A DNA stretch of 51,429 nt from Ramlibacter aquaticus (lineage in GTDB: Bacteria > Pseudomonadota > Gammaproteobacteria > Burkholderiales > Burkholderiaceae_C): positions 1 through 51,429 of the forward strand of contig NZ_JADDOJ010000020.1 of assembly GCF_015159745.1 (NCBI RefSeq), given 5' to 3'. The position numbers and the translations under genes were made by a program. Numbering within the stretch: the stretch's first letter is position 1; every line of letters starts with the position of its first letter. Below are positions 8,989-17,205 of the stretch, in pieces. Below the pieces are notes generated by a model, which was not told where the DNA came from, did no database searches, and saw only the letters and a list, made by a program, of their open reading frames with translations.

Positions 8989-10566
8989 TCAGCACTCCAT
9001 GAATTCGGGGCTCGCCAGCAGCAGGGTGTTCCACTCCTGCGGCGAGGCGGCCTGGGCGAGCGCGGCGCGCGTGGCCGGGCTCAGCGTGCCGGCGCGCCAG
9101 GCATGGAACACCGACGTGGCCAGCTGCGGAAAGGCCGGCTGCTCATGCGCCGCCTCTTCCTCCTCGGGGTCGGGGCGGAACAGTCCGGCGTTGCCGCTCC
9201 CCAGGCTGCGCGCCACCTCGAAGCGCGCGCCCATCTGGCCCGAGCTGCTCCAGCTCGTGCCGGCCAGCGAATAGCCGTCGGGCGTCTGCCGCCCGTACAG
9301 CGGCTCCGCCAGCCGCGCCAGCCCGTTCAGCACCGGCCCGGTGTTGAGGATGGGCCTGTCGTCATAGGCGGCGCGCACCGCGGACACCAGGTAGTGCATG
9401 GGGTCCTTGAACTTGCGTGCACGCCAGAACTGCGGCTGCGCGAACATCGCGGCCAGCACCTGGCCGATGTGGCCATCGGTGCGCCAGAAGGCCTGCTGCA
9501 TCGCCGCCACCACGGCCGGGTCGGGCTCGTCGGCCATCCAGTAGACCGCCAGCTTGCGGCAGATGAAGCCCGCGGTCGCCGGGTGCTGCGCGAGCCGGTC
9601 CAGGGCCTCCTCGAGCTCGGGCAGGCCGCGCGAGGTGATGGGGCGCCCGAGCAGTTCCTTGGGCCCGAAGTCATGCCGCCTCGGGTTGAATTCGAACAGG
9701 CCGCGCCGCACGTACAGGCGCTGAAGTTCGGGACGCATCATGGGCGGAGGCCGGTCGCCCGCCACGCCCACGCCGGTCATCACGCGCGCCATCTCCTGCA
9801 CGTCGTGCTGGGTGTAGCCGGCGTCCACGCCCAGGGTGTGCAGCTCCATCAGCTCGCGCGCGTGGTTCTCGTTGATGTGGCCGGCCGCATTGCGCTCGTT
9901 GTCCAGGTAGCGCAGCATGGCCGGATGCTGGGTGGCCGCGCCCAGCAGCGCGCGGAAGCGGCCCAGCGCGCGCGGCCTGAGCGTGTCCTCGTAGTCGGCC
10001 ACCATGGCGCGCAGGTTGTGCTTGCCCTGGCTCACGCTGAAGTGGTTGAGCCAGAACCAGGCCATGCGCTCGCGCACCACGTCGGGCGAGTACAGCGCGC
10101 GCAGCACGTGCCGGGAGGCCGATTCGCGGGCCAGCCGGTTGAGCGCCTGCTGGTAGGCCTTGCGCGCCGACACCTTCTCATCCTCGGCGGCCATGGCGTC
10201 GGCGTTCTTGCGCATGGATTCGAGCTGCGCAATGAGTTCCGGCAGCGGCTGCGTGCTGATCTGCATGCGTGCGATGCGCTGCGCCACCGCATCGGGCATC
10301 GGTGACGGCGGCCGGTCGGCGAGTTGGCCGGCGAGGAACGCGGCGAAGCCCTGGCTGCGCGCATGGGCCACCAGGGCATCGTTCACGCCCCAGCTCAACC
10401 GGTCCAGCCGGCCGGCAAGCAGGGCGTCGTCCATGAGCGGCGGCGCAGGCCGCACGGCTGCTTCGGTGCGCGGCGGGCCGGCCTCGCTGCGTGGCACGGC
10501 ACCCGGGGCGGCGCAGCCCCCCAGGCCCGCGGCCAGCGTGGCCAGCAACCAGTCCCTGCGCTTCAT
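8989..10566 (-). CDS. DUF1800 family secreted lipoprotein
   Basis: A 525-residue protein. From the ATG at 10566 it begins MKRRDWLLAT, with a lipobox-like LGGC (Cys18) that also fits a Tat-type RR motif. An ATG five codons upstream (10581) is possible, but neither has a strong ribosome site. The DUF1800 features are present: RMAWFWLNHFSVSQGK, a REL-type AWANENHARELMELHTLG-like segment (visible as NENHARELMELHTLG), and a C-terminal KFKDPMHYLVSAVRA block. Residue +2 after the lipid Cys is Ala, which predicts outer-membrane sorting. It is the first gene of a pair with DUF1501 and divergent from the cytochrome operon. Its function is unknown. Confidence 0.88.
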   Translation of the reverse strand: MKRRDWLLATLAAGLGGCAAPGAVPRSEAGPPRTEAAVRPAPPLMDDALLAGRLDRLSWGVNDALVAHARSQGFAAFLAGQLADRPPSPMPDAVAQRIARMQISTQPLPELIAQLESMRKNADAMAAEDEKVSARKAYQQALNRLARESASRHVLRALYSPDVVRERMAWFWLNHFSVSQGKHNLRAMVADYEDTLRPRALGRFRALLGAATQHPAMLRYLDNERNAAGHINENHARELMELHTLGVDAGYTQHDVQEMARVMTGVGVAGDRPPPMMRPELQRLYVRRGLFEFNPRRHDFGPKELLGRPITSRGLPELEEALDRLAQHPATAGFICRKLAVYWMADEPDPAVVAAMQQAFWRTDGHIGQVLAAMFAQPQFWRARKFKDPMHYLVSAVRAAYDDRPILNTGPVLNGLARLAEPLYGRQTPDGYSLAGTSWSSSGQMGARFEVARSLGSGNAGLFRPDPEEEEAAHEQPAFPQLATSVFHAWRAGTLSPATRAALAQAASPQEWNTLLLASPEFMEC

Positions 10567-10826
10567 CCCGTTGTACTGCATCGTTCATGCACAACGCATG
10601 CGGGGCGCCCGGCGATGACCTCCGCACAGGCAGCTTTACCTGCGCGCAAAGAACCGGCGCATCGTGCCTGCGCCGCGCAAAAAAGAGACGGTCTGGCGCC
10701 CGGCCCTGACCCCGGCCTGACTTCTTTACACACCCGATACACGCACTCACGCGACCTTGACCTGCCGCAAGTGCGAGCGAGAACTGCCTGCCTAGGCTGC
10801 ATGCATCCGCCTTGAAGGAGTACGCG

Positions 10827-12323
10827 ATGCGAATGAAGAATTTCCTTGCCGCCCGCCCTCACGATCTCAGCCGCTGGCGCACCGGGCTGCGCATCGCCGC
10901 GGCGGTGCTGGCGCTGTGCACGCTCTCGCTGCCGGCGGCGGCCGTCCCGGCATTCGCCCGCCAGACGGGCCAGAACTGCCTGGCCTGCCACGCCGGGGGC
11001 CAGTTCCCCGAGCTCACGCCCTACGGCCGGCTCTTCAAGATGACGGGCTACACGATGGGGCAGCGCACCGTGCCGCTGTCGGCGATGGCCACGCTGTCCA
11101 ACTCGCGCGTCGCCAACACCGCCAAGAGCGACGACCCGGCCAGCGATTTCCAGAAGAACGGCAGCACGCTGCTGGACACCGCCAGCATCTTCCTGGCGGG
11201 CAAGATCACCGACCAGATCGGCGGCTTCGCCCAGGTGACCTACGACCCCTACGCCACGCAGGGCGCGGACGGGCAGTTCCACGGCCACAGCTCGGCGGAC
11301 AACATCGACCTGCGCTTCGCCGACCGCTTCATCGACAAGAGCCGCGACCTGATCGTCGGCCTCTCGCTGAACAACAACCCCTCGGTGTCGGACCCCTGGA
11401 ACACGGCACCGGCCTGGATGCAGTACGTGCCGGTGCCCAGCCCGACCAGCAGCCGCTTCGTCGATGGCAACGCACCCTACCCAGGCTACGCGGCCGGCTC
11501 CAACATCGCGGGCCTGACGGGCTACCTGTTCCTCAACCGCACCTGGTATGCGGAGCTGGGCGCCTACGGCAGCTCGCACGGCATCCTGTCGTTCATGCAC
11601 GGCGGCGTGGCGCCGGGCGACCGCAGCCAGCTGCAGGGACTGAACCCCTACTGGCGGCTGGCCTGGAACCATGAGTGGGGCCCCCATGCGCTGATGCTGG
11701 GCACGGCCGGCATGCACAGCCGCGTCTTCGACGACCCGCTGGACACCTCGGACAGCAGCACCCTGCACCACGTCACCGACATCCTGGTCGACGCCCAGTA
11801 CCAGTACCTGTTCGACCCGCACTCGGTCACGCTGCAGGCCGTGTTCCAGCGCAGCCGCCACCGCTACCCCGACAGCGTGGCGGGCCAGCCGGTGGACTTC
11901 GTGGACGCGGCGGGCAACCCGCTGCCCCTGACCAACGCGGTGGACACCCTGCGCACCTTCCGCGCCAAGGCCACCTACGTGTACCAGGCCCGCTACGGCG
12001 GCAGCGTGGGCGTGTTCAACCTCTCGGGCAGCACCAACACGCTGAACGTGAGCTCGGGCTACAGCCCCGACACGCTCAGCATCAGCAGCGACCCCTCGCT
12101 GGTGGCCGTGCCCTCGACGCGGGTGGGCGGCAACCTGAGCGGCAACCCGGGCACGCGCGGCGCCACCTTCGAGCTGTTCTGGACGCCGATCCAGTACCTG
12201 CGGCTGGGCGCCCAGTACACCGCGTACACCCGCTACAACGGGGCCTCGCACAACTACGACGGCCTGGGCCGCAACGCCAGCGACAACAACACGCTGTTCG
12301 TCTACCTGTGGGCGGCCTACTGA
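10827..12323 (+). CDS. Cyc2-like fused c-type cytochrome/outer-membrane porin
   Basis: A 498-residue protein. ATG 10827 has AAGGAG six bases upstream, which rejects the TTG at 10812. The signal peptide ends near LPAAA39. The mature N-terminus VPAFARQTGQNCLACH holds one heme site (Cys51, Cys54, His55), followed by FPELTPYGRLFKMTGYT. The remaining 400 or so residues alternate polar and aromatic residues, are rich in Tyr, Gly and Asn, and end in Tyr, as expected of an outer-membrane beta-barrel. This one-heme plus barrel layout and length match Cyc2-type cytochrome-porins, which carry electrons across the outer membrane. Whether iron is the donor here is inference. It is followed 17 bases later by a diheme cytochrome. 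Confidence 0.78.
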   Translation: MRMKNFLAARPHDLSRWRTGLRIAAAVLALCTLSLPAAAVPAFARQTGQNCLACHAGGQFPELTPYGRLFKMTGYTMGQRTVPLSAMATLSNSRVANTAKSDDPASDFQKNGSTLLDTASIFLAGKITDQIGGFAQVTYDPYATQGADGQFHGHSSADNIDLRFADRFIDKSRDLIVGLSLNNNPSVSDPWNTAPAWMQYVPVPSPTSSRFVDGNAPYPGYAAGSNIAGLTGYLFLNRTWYAELGAYGSSHGILSFMHGGVAPGDRSQLQGLNPYWRLAWNHEWGPHALMLGTAGMHSRVFDDPLDTSDSSTLHHVTDILVDAQYQYLFDPHSVTLQAVFQRSRHRYPDSVAGQPVDFVDAAGNPLPLTNAVDTLRTFRAKATYVYQARYGGSVGVFNLSGSTNTLNVSSGYSPDTLSISSDPSLVAVPSTRVGGNLSGNPGTRGATFELFWTPIQYLRLGAQYTAYTRYNGASHNYDGLGRNASDNNTLFVYLWAAY

Positions 12324-12340
12324 GCCGCAAGGAGCACACC

Positions 12341-12994
12341 ATGAGGGACATCTTCACTCGCACCGCCACGGTGGCCGGCCTGCTGGCCCTGGGCCTGCTC
12401 GGCGCCTGCAGCGACCTCTCGCGTTCGCGCAACCTGGCCGACCCCCGCGTGCCGGCCCAGGTGCTGGCGCAGCAGGTCTGCGTCAACTGCCACGGCATCG
12501 ACGGGCGCAGCATCTCGCCCAACTTCCCCAACCTGGCGGCCCAGCCGGCCGAGTACCTCGCGGTGCAGCTCAAGGCCTTCCGCAGCCACGACCGCGCCGA
12601 CCCCGAAGGCTACGAGTACATGTGGGGCCTGAGCCGCTCGCTCAGCGACGCGCAGCTGCAAGGCCTGGCCGAGTACTTCGCCGCACAGCCCGCCCCGCCG
12701 GCCGTGCTCCAGGGCAGCGAAGCCTCGCGCGAGCGCGGCGCGAAGCTGTTCCGCGAGGGCGCGCCGGGCAGCGGCCAGCCGGCCTGCGCGGCCTGCCACG
12801 GCGAGCGCGCGCAGGGCCAGGCCACCTTCCCCAGGCTGGCCGGGCAGCACGGCGACTACCTCTACCGCCAGCTCCACGTGATCAGCGAGACCGACCAGCG
12901 GCCGGCCAGCGCCATCATGAAGCCCGCCGCGCACGCCCTCTCGCCCAAGGACATGCGCGACGTCGCGAACTACCTGCAGGCCCTGGGCGGCTGA
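12341..12994 (+). CDS. Diheme c-type cytochrome lipoprotein (c4-like)
   Basis: A 217-residue protein behind a clear AAGGAG. The signal peptide ends in a lipobox LGAC (Cys23); Ser at +2 predicts outer-membrane sorting by the Lol rule. Two cytochrome domains follow in tandem, with heme motifs CVNCH (47-51) and CAACH (149-153). Met94 and Met193 are candidate axial ligands. Paired domains with these spacings are typical of cytochrome c4 and of the cytochrome c553-like subunits of dehydrogenases. Being last in the operon with the Cyc2-like gene, it could take electrons from that protein on the periplasmic face. Confidence 0.88.
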   Translation: MRDIFTRTATVAGLLALGLLGACSDLSRSRNLADPRVPAQVLAQQVCVNCHGIDGRSISPNFPNLAAQPAEYLAVQLKAFRSHDRADPEGYEYMWGLSRSLSDAQLQGLAEYFAAQPAPPAVLQGSEASRERGAKLFREGAPGSGQPACAACHGERAQGQATFPRLAGQHGDYLYRQLHVISETDQRPASAIMKPAAHALSPKDMRDVANYLQALGG

Positions 12995-13020
12995 GGCGCC
13001 GGCGGCGGGCCGCATGCCGC

Positions 13021-13042
13021 CCCAGCCGCCACCGCGGCTGGG
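13021..13042. terminator. GC hairpin after the cytochrome operon
   Basis: A perfect 9-bp stem (CCCAGCCGC / GCGGCTGGG) with a CACC loop, 27 bases after the diheme cytochrome stop. No T-tract follows, so it may stabilise the 3' end rather than terminate alone. Confidence 0.4.
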
Positions 13043-13265
13043 CCTGCGCCACGGCCGCGCCTGCAAATAAGCCGGGGATTCCTGGCGCGAAGGCCCCGAA
13101 TGGGGTACCATCGTGAGGCTGACGTTTACAAGAGTCTGCATCCCTAGGTTTCTCTTCCCCTGCTCCCGTTCCCGGCGAGCCGTTGTCGAATCTCCCATTG
13201 ATCGTTTCTTGGCGTTTGCACCGCGTGGCGCAGTGCTGCGCGGCAACTTTCCATGAAAGATCGAC

Positions 13266-13487
13266 ATGAGCGACAACAACCAGACCGGCACCGTGAAGTG
13301 GTTCAACGAGAGCAAGGGCTACGGCTTCATCACGCCGGACGGCGGTGGCAAGGACCTGTTCGCGCACTTCCGCGACATCCAGGGCGTTGACGGCTACCGC
13401 ACCCTCGCCGAGAACGCACGCGTGCAGTTCGAGGTGACGCAGGGCGCCAAGGGCCCGCAAGCCTCCAACATCCGCGCCGCGTCCTGA
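13266..13487 (+). CDS. CspA-family cold-shock protein
   Basis: A 73-residue single cold-shock domain. The RNA-binding motifs KGYGFITP (RNP1) and DLFAHF (RNP2; Ala replaces the common Val) are intact, with [14 protein letters not shown] at the N-terminus. It binds single-stranded nucleic acids and acts as an RNA chaperone. About 270 bases of non-coding DNA precede it. The last 150 or so bases are relatively AT-rich and could be the long 5' leader usual for csp genes; a weak -10-like TACCAT lies at 13106-13111. Downstream come a small unknown protein and an IF-1 paralogue, a neighbourhood that fits a cold-translation role. Confidence 0.95.
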   Translation: MSDNNQTGTVKWFNESKGYGFITPDGGGKDLFAHFRDIQGVDGYRTLAENARVQFEVTQGAKGPQASNIRAAS

Positions 13488-13501
13488 ACACGGCGCTGGC
13501 T

Positions 13502-13537
13502 GGGCCCCACGCGGGGCCCGGCGGCCGCAAGGCCGCC
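13502..13537. terminator. Tandem GC hairpins after the cold-shock gene
   Basis: Two adjacent perfect 7-bp stems: GGGCCCC/GGGGCCC (13502-13519) and GGCGGCC/GGCCGCC with a GCAA tetraloop (13520-13537). They lie 15 bases after the csp stop without a T-tract. They probably end or stabilise the csp transcript. Confidence 0.5.
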
Positions 13538-13645
13538 CCCACGGGACATCCGTCCCATCCTGGTCGGGAAGCCCGGTGCTGCCCCGACGCGATGCCGCAA
13601 CCCGGCCGCTCCACAGGTTCTCATCAGGCACCTCGGGAGATCGCA

Positions 13646-13909
13646 ATGAATTCCAATCCGCATTCCACGCCGCCGCGCTCGCAGCAGGTCGGCAAGTACC
13701 TTGTCTCGCCCCTCATCAAGGGACTGGACAACGGCTGGTTCGCCAGCTCCGTCTCCATCCGCTCGGGCTCCGGTTCGGCGACCACCGACCGCGTCCTGCG
13801 CCTCACGCGCATGTTCCGCTGCGTGGTCGAAGCCACGGCCTATGCGCACGCCGAAGGCCTGCGCTGGATCGGCGACACCCAGGGGCCCCGCCTCGCCACC
13901 CTCAACTGA
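13646..13909 (+). CDS. Small conserved protein of unknown function
   Basis: An 87-residue protein starting at ATG 13646 behind a weak GGGAGA. The core [21 protein letters not shown] followed by a basic helix ([17 protein letters not shown]) resembles a small family seen in Burkholderiales, often near cold-shock genes; this is recollection of the pattern, not a search. No signal peptide, membrane segment or catalytic motif is visible. It sits 14 bases before infA and is probably in the same transcript. A role in stress or nucleic-acid biology is only suggested by the neighbours. Confidence 0.7.
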   Translation: MNSNPHSTPPRSQQVGKYLVSPLIKGLDNGWFASSVSIRSGSGSATTDRVLRLTRMFRCVVEATAYAHAEGLRWIGDTQGPRLATLN

Positions 13910-13922
13910 ACGAAGGAATCCC

Positions 13923-14189
13923 ATGGCCAAGGAGGAACTGATCGAGATGCGCGGCCGCGTGAGCGAAGTCCTGCCGGACTCTCGCTGCCGCGTGACGCTC
14001 ACCAACGGGCACGAGCTCATCGCCTACACCGGCGGCAAGATGAAGAAGCACCGCATCCGCATCATCGCCGGCGACGACGTGACGCTGGAGCTGTCGCCCT
14101 ACGACCTGAACAAGGGACGCATCATGTTCCGGCACCTGCCGGAACGCCGTCCCATGCCGCAGACGCCGCGGCGTCCCGGCAACCGCTGA
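13923..14189 (+). CDS. infA: Translation initiation factor IF-1 paralogue
   Basis: An 88-residue S1/OB-fold protein: [24 protein letters not shown], then [20 protein letters not shown], then [18 protein letters not shown]. This is the full IF-1 sequence pattern. IF-1 is normally about 72 residues; here a Pro/Arg-rich basic tail of about 16 residues ([15 protein letters not shown]) is added. Burkholderiales often carry a second infA away from the ribosomal protein cluster, and the absence of ribosomal genes here fits that. It lies between a cold-shock gene and a protease and could support initiation in stress. The extended tail might contact rRNA, which is inference. Confidence 0.93.
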   Translation: MAKEELIEMRGRVSEVLPDSRCRVTLTNGHELIAYTGGKMKKHRIRIIAGDDVTLELSPYDLNKGRIMFRHLPERRPMPQTPRRPGNR

Positions 14190-14214
14190 GCGCCAGCGCC
14201 CGCAGCGTGCCGCC

Positions 14215-15051
14215 GTGACCGAGCCGCTGCTGCTGGCGACCACGCGCCTGTCCACCTTCCTGGGCGGCGCGCCGCTCACGGCCGCCACGGCGTTCTTCTT
14301 CGCCCGGGGCGGCCGCCTCTTCGCCGTCACCAGCCGCCACGTCCTGCACGACGAGGCCAGCGGCCATGCGCCGGACCGCATCGAGCTCGTGCTCCACCTG
14401 GACGCGACCGACCTCACGCGGACCGCGGTGCAATCCATCCTGCTCTACCGCCAGGGCCGCGCCATCTGGCGCCAGGCCACGGACTCAGCCGGCCCCGTGG
14501 ACGTGGCGGTCATCGAGATCGACCGCGCTGCCCTGCCGCCGGGCGTGCTGCTGCACGCCTTCGGCCCGCACCACCTGAAACCTCCCGCGGCGGGCGTGGA
14601 GGCGGGCGCATCGCTGCGCGTGGTGGGCTACCCGCTGGGCTTCTTCGACACGCTGCACAAGCTGGCGGTGGTGCGGCATGCCATCGTCGCGTCCTCGTTC
14701 GGGGTGCGCTTCCAGGGCAAGGGCTTCTTTCTCACCGATGGCCGGCTGCACCGCGGCTCCAGCGGCGCCCCCGTGGTGATCCGCTGCGACGAGGACGACG
14801 GCGGGGCCGCCGAGGGCGACACCGCCCTGCCCTGGCGACTGCTCGGCGTGCACGGCGGCCGGCTGGACATGGCCGACCGCGACCGTGTGGAGGACGAGAC
14901 CCTGGGCCTGAACTGCGCGTGGTACGCCGACATCCTGCTCGCGCTCACAGCGGCCGCGCCGGACGAGGCGCCGGCAGCGGCAGCGGCGGCACCGGCGTCG
15001 ACACCGGCCCCCACACCGACGCGGCCCGTGGCGCCAGGCCGCGCCGCCTGA
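14215..15051 (+). CDS. Trypsin-like serine protease domain protein
   Basis: A 278-residue protein starting at GTG 14215. A chymotrypsin-like triad is readable: His42 in VTSRHVLHDE, Asp96 in GPVDVAVIEID, and Ser183 in HRGSSGAPVV. No signal peptide is visible, so it appears cytoplasmic. There is no PDZ domain, unlike DegP/DegS. The C-terminal 40 residues are an Ala/Pro/Thr-rich disordered tail. It begins 25 bases after infA and may be co-transcribed. Related proteins are annotated as trypsin-like peptidase domain proteins; their substrates are unknown. The start is the only plausible one after the infA stop. Confidence 0.82.
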   Translation: MTEPLLLATTRLSTFLGGAPLTAATAFFFARGGRLFAVTSRHVLHDEASGHAPDRIELVLHLDATDLTRTAVQSILLYRQGRAIWRQATDSAGPVDVAVIEIDRAALPPGVLLHAFGPHHLKPPAAGVEAGASLRVVGYPLGFFDTLHKLAVVRHAIVASSFGVRFQGKGFFLTDGRLHRGSSGAPVVIRCDEDDGGAAEGDTALPWRLLGVHGGRLDMADRDRVEDETLGLNCAWYADILLALTAAAPDEAPAAAAAAPASTPAPTPTRPVAPGRAA

Positions 15052-15114
15052 GATCCGCGGCCCAGCCCGGCTGCTACGATCCCGCGTCTGCCATCCACCC
15101 TGCCCTTGCCACCC

Positions 15115-15609
15115 ATGTCCCTGCACCGCCCCCTGCGCGTCGCCCGCCTGTCCCTGGCGGCCCTCCTGCTCACCGCCGGGCTGGGCACGGCCCTCGCCCA
15201 GACGATGCAGGAGCACGTGCATGGACACGGCCACGAGGTCATGCCCTTCGACCTGTCGCGCACGCTGCATGTGTTCCGCATGACCGACGACGGTGGCGTG
15301 CAGCAGGTCATCACCCGCGGCGACGCGCCGCAGCCCGACCAGGTGCACATGATCCAGCACCACCTGCAGATGGAGGCGGCTGCGTTCCAGCAGGGCAACT
15401 TCAGCGATCCGGCCCACCTGCATAGCGCCGACATGCCCGGCCTGCGTGAACTGCAGGCGGGCGCGGCGAAGCTCCAGGTGCGCTACAGCGCGCTGCCCAA
15501 CGGTGCGCAGATCGAGCTGCGCTCGGACGAGCGCCCGCTGGTGACGGCCATCCACCGCTGGTTCGGGGCCCAGCTGTCCGAGCACGGCGCGGACGCGCGC
15601 GCCGAATAA
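15115..15609 (+). CDS. His-rich periplasmic protein of unknown function (often misnamed aspartate carbamoyltransferase)
   Basis: A 164-residue protein with a signal peptide cleaved near ALA28. ATG 15115 is preferred over TTG 15106. The mature N-terminus carries EHVHGHGHEVMPFDL, a His cluster that could bind metal. Then follow THVFRMTDDGG-like strands, the HMIQHHLQMEAAAFQQGNFSDPAHLHSADMPG block and a terminal AIHRWFGAQLSEHG motif. Proteins of this pattern are common in betaproteobacteria and are frequently labelled aspartate carbamoyltransferase. No carbamoyl-phosphate or aspartate site is visible, and the protein is half that enzyme's size, so that name is rejected. Function unknown. Confidence 0.75.
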   Translation: MSLHRPLRVARLSLAALLLTAGLGTALAQTMQEHVHGHGHEVMPFDLSRTLHVFRMTDDGGVQQVITRGDAPQPDQVHMIQHHLQMEAAAFQQGNFSDPAHLHSADMPGLRELQAGAAKLQVRYSALPNGAQIELRSDERPLVTAIHRWFGAQLSEHGADARAE

Positions 15610-15657
15610 GCCGGCCCGTCGCAGCGCCGGCGTCCGGCGCAACTATGTTTAGGCAAA

Positions 15658-15663
15658 TATAAT
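15658..15663 (+). promoter_or_regulatory. Perfect -10 hexamer TATAAT upstream of the ClC gene
   Basis: TATAAT lies 39 bases before ATG 15703 inside the only AT-rich patch of the gap. No recognisable -35 stands 16-18 bases upstream, so an activator or an alternative element would be needed. Confidence 0.4.
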
Positions 15664-15702
15664 TCGGGGTTTGGCTGCCCGCCGGGCGGCTGCAGCCCTG
15701 CC

Positions 15703-17049
15703 ATGCCGCCCTCGCACCTTCACCGCCACGCCCCGCCCGAAGTCCTGAGCGCGATCCGCCGCGACCTGGCGGACCGCCGCGAGTGGCAGGGGCGCCTGGT
15801 GGTGCTGGCCTTCGCGGGCCTGGCCGGTGGCGCGGTGGTGGCCTTCACCTGGCTGTGCGAGCGCGCCTCCGGCCTGTTCACGGCCCTCTACACGGCCCAT
15901 CCGCTGGCCCCGCTGTTGCTTACACCCCTGCTGTGCGCGGCCATCGTCGCGCTCACCCGCCGTTTCGCCGCCGGCGCCTCCGGCTCGGGCATCCCGCAGG
16001 TGATCGCGGCCCTGGATCCGGCCGTGCCCTCGCGTTCACGCGGCCTCTTCGTCTCCCTGCGGCTGGCGCTGGCGAAGATGGGACTCACCGCCCTGGGCCT
16101 GCTCGGCGGCCTGCCGATCGGCCGCGAAGGGCCCTCGGTCCAGATCGCGGCCGGCGTGATGCTGCATGCGCGGCGCTGGCTGCCGCCCGGCGCCTCGATC
16201 CGCCCGCACGGCCTGCTGGTGGCCGGCGGCGCGGCAGGCATTGCCGCCGCCTTCAACGCGCCGCTCGCCGGCGTCATGTTCGCCATCGAGGAACTCACGC
16301 CGCGCATGGAGCAGCGCAGCAGCGGCCTGGTGGTGGCGGCCATCGTGCTGGCCGGCCTGGTGGCGGTCTCCGCCTTCGGCAATTCGGCCTATTTCGGCGT
16401 CATCCACGCGGCGCCCCTGGACTGGACCTTCCTGGGCCCGGCGGCGCTGGTGGTCGGCGTCTCGGGGCTGGTGGGCGGGGTGTTCTCGCGCCTGCTGCAC
16501 ACCTCGCTCTCGGGCACCGGGACCGACCCGGCCAGCCGCTGGCGCCGCCGCCAGCCGGTGCTGTTCGCGGCCGCCTGCGGGCTGGTGGTGGCGGCCGTGG
16601 GCGTGGCCAGCGGCGGGGCCAGCTTCGGCGCCGGCTACCACTACACGCGCGAGCTGGTCGCGGGCCAGGCCACGCTGCCGCTGCTGTACGTGACGCTGCG
16701 CCTGGTCGCGACCTGGATCGCGCTCTGGTCAGGCGTGCCGGGCGGCCTGTTCGCGCCCTCGCTGGCGATCGGCGCCGGCCTGGGCCACGACGTGGCCCTG
16801 CTGTGCGGCAGCGCCGGCCAGTCGCCTGCGCTGATCGCGCTGGGCATGGCGGGCTTCCTGGCGGCGATCACGCAGGCGCCCATCACCGCCTTCATCATCG
16901 TGATGGAGATGGTGGACGGGCACGCGCTGGTGCTGAGCCTCATGGCCGCCGCCCTGCTGTCCAGCCTGATCGCGCGCTGGATCGCGCAGCCGTTGTACCC
17001 GGCCCTGGCCGCGGGCCAGCTGGCCCGGTTGGAGCCGGCCAAGCCTTGA
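15703..17049 (+). CDS. ClC-family chloride channel/antiporter
   Basis: A 448-residue inner-membrane protein with about 16-18 helical segments. The chloride-site motifs are intact: GSGIPQ (94-99) and GREGPSVQ (140-147). Glu142 is the external gating glutamate. Glu196-Glu197 in FAIEELTP corresponds to the internal proton glutamate of the E. coli antiporter. Having both glutamates predicts Cl-/H+ exchange rather than a passive channel. The distal Tyr region (QPLYPALA) is also present. There is no CBS domain, as usual for short bacterial forms. It may serve in acid resistance or halide homeostasis. It has no Shine-Dalgarno of note, and a TATAAT lies 39 bases upstream. Confidence 0.92.
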   Translation: MPPSHLHRHAPPEVLSAIRRDLADRREWQGRLVVLAFAGLAGGAVVAFTWLCERASGLFTALYTAHPLAPLLLTPLLCAAIVALTRRFAAGASGSGIPQVIAALDPAVPSRSRGLFVSLRLALAKMGLTALGLLGGLPIGREGPSVQIAAGVMLHARRWLPPGASIRPHGLLVAGGAAGIAAAFNAPLAGVMFAIEELTPRMEQRSSGLVVAAIVLAGLVAVSAFGNSAYFGVIHAAPLDWTFLGPAALVVGVSGLVGGVFSRLLHTSLSGTGTDPASRWRRRQPVLFAAACGLVVAAVGVASGGASFGAGYHYTRELVAGQATLPLLYVTLRLVATWIALWSGVPGGLFAPSLAIGAGLGHDVALLCGSAGQSPALIALGMAGFLAAITQAPITAFIIVMEMVDGHALVLSLMAAALLSSLIARWIAQPLYPALAAGQLARLEPAKP

Positions 17050-17163
17050 GGCGCGGGCGGCTGCCGGGGCCGCCAGGCGCCGCAGGGGCGCCGCGGCTGG
17101 CAGGCCCGGCAGCGCATCGTCGCCGGCCCGCGGGCATGCAGCCAGGCGGCGCCTGTTGACGCG

Positions 17164-17193
17164 CCAGCCCGCGGCGGAAAAACTGCGGGCTGG
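17164..17193. repeat. Inverted repeat overlapping the HNH gene ribosome-binding site
   Basis: A perfect 9-bp inverted repeat, CCAGCCCGC (17164-17172) and GCGGGCTGG (17185-17193), with a 12-base loop rich in A. The right arm runs into the GGAGG (17192-17196) that serves ATG 17206. It could be a transcription terminator for the ClC gene or a translational switch. Confidence 0.55.
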
Positions 17194-17205
17194 AGGTGGG
17201 ATGTG

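Noticed and set aside
10641..10679. A GC hairpin followed by an A-run in the DUF1800/cytochrome gap, considered as a terminator
   Set aside because: The run is A, not T, on the plus strand, and on the minus strand the T-run would precede the hairpin. It also lies upstream of both genes.
15115..15609. Aspartate carbamoyltransferase
   Set aside because: Has a signal peptide, is about half the enzyme's length and lacks the carbamoyl-phosphate motif.
15640..15663. A CTATGTTT element before the ClC gene, compared with an MntR box half-site
   Set aside because: Only one half of the palindrome is present and no manganese gene is nearby.
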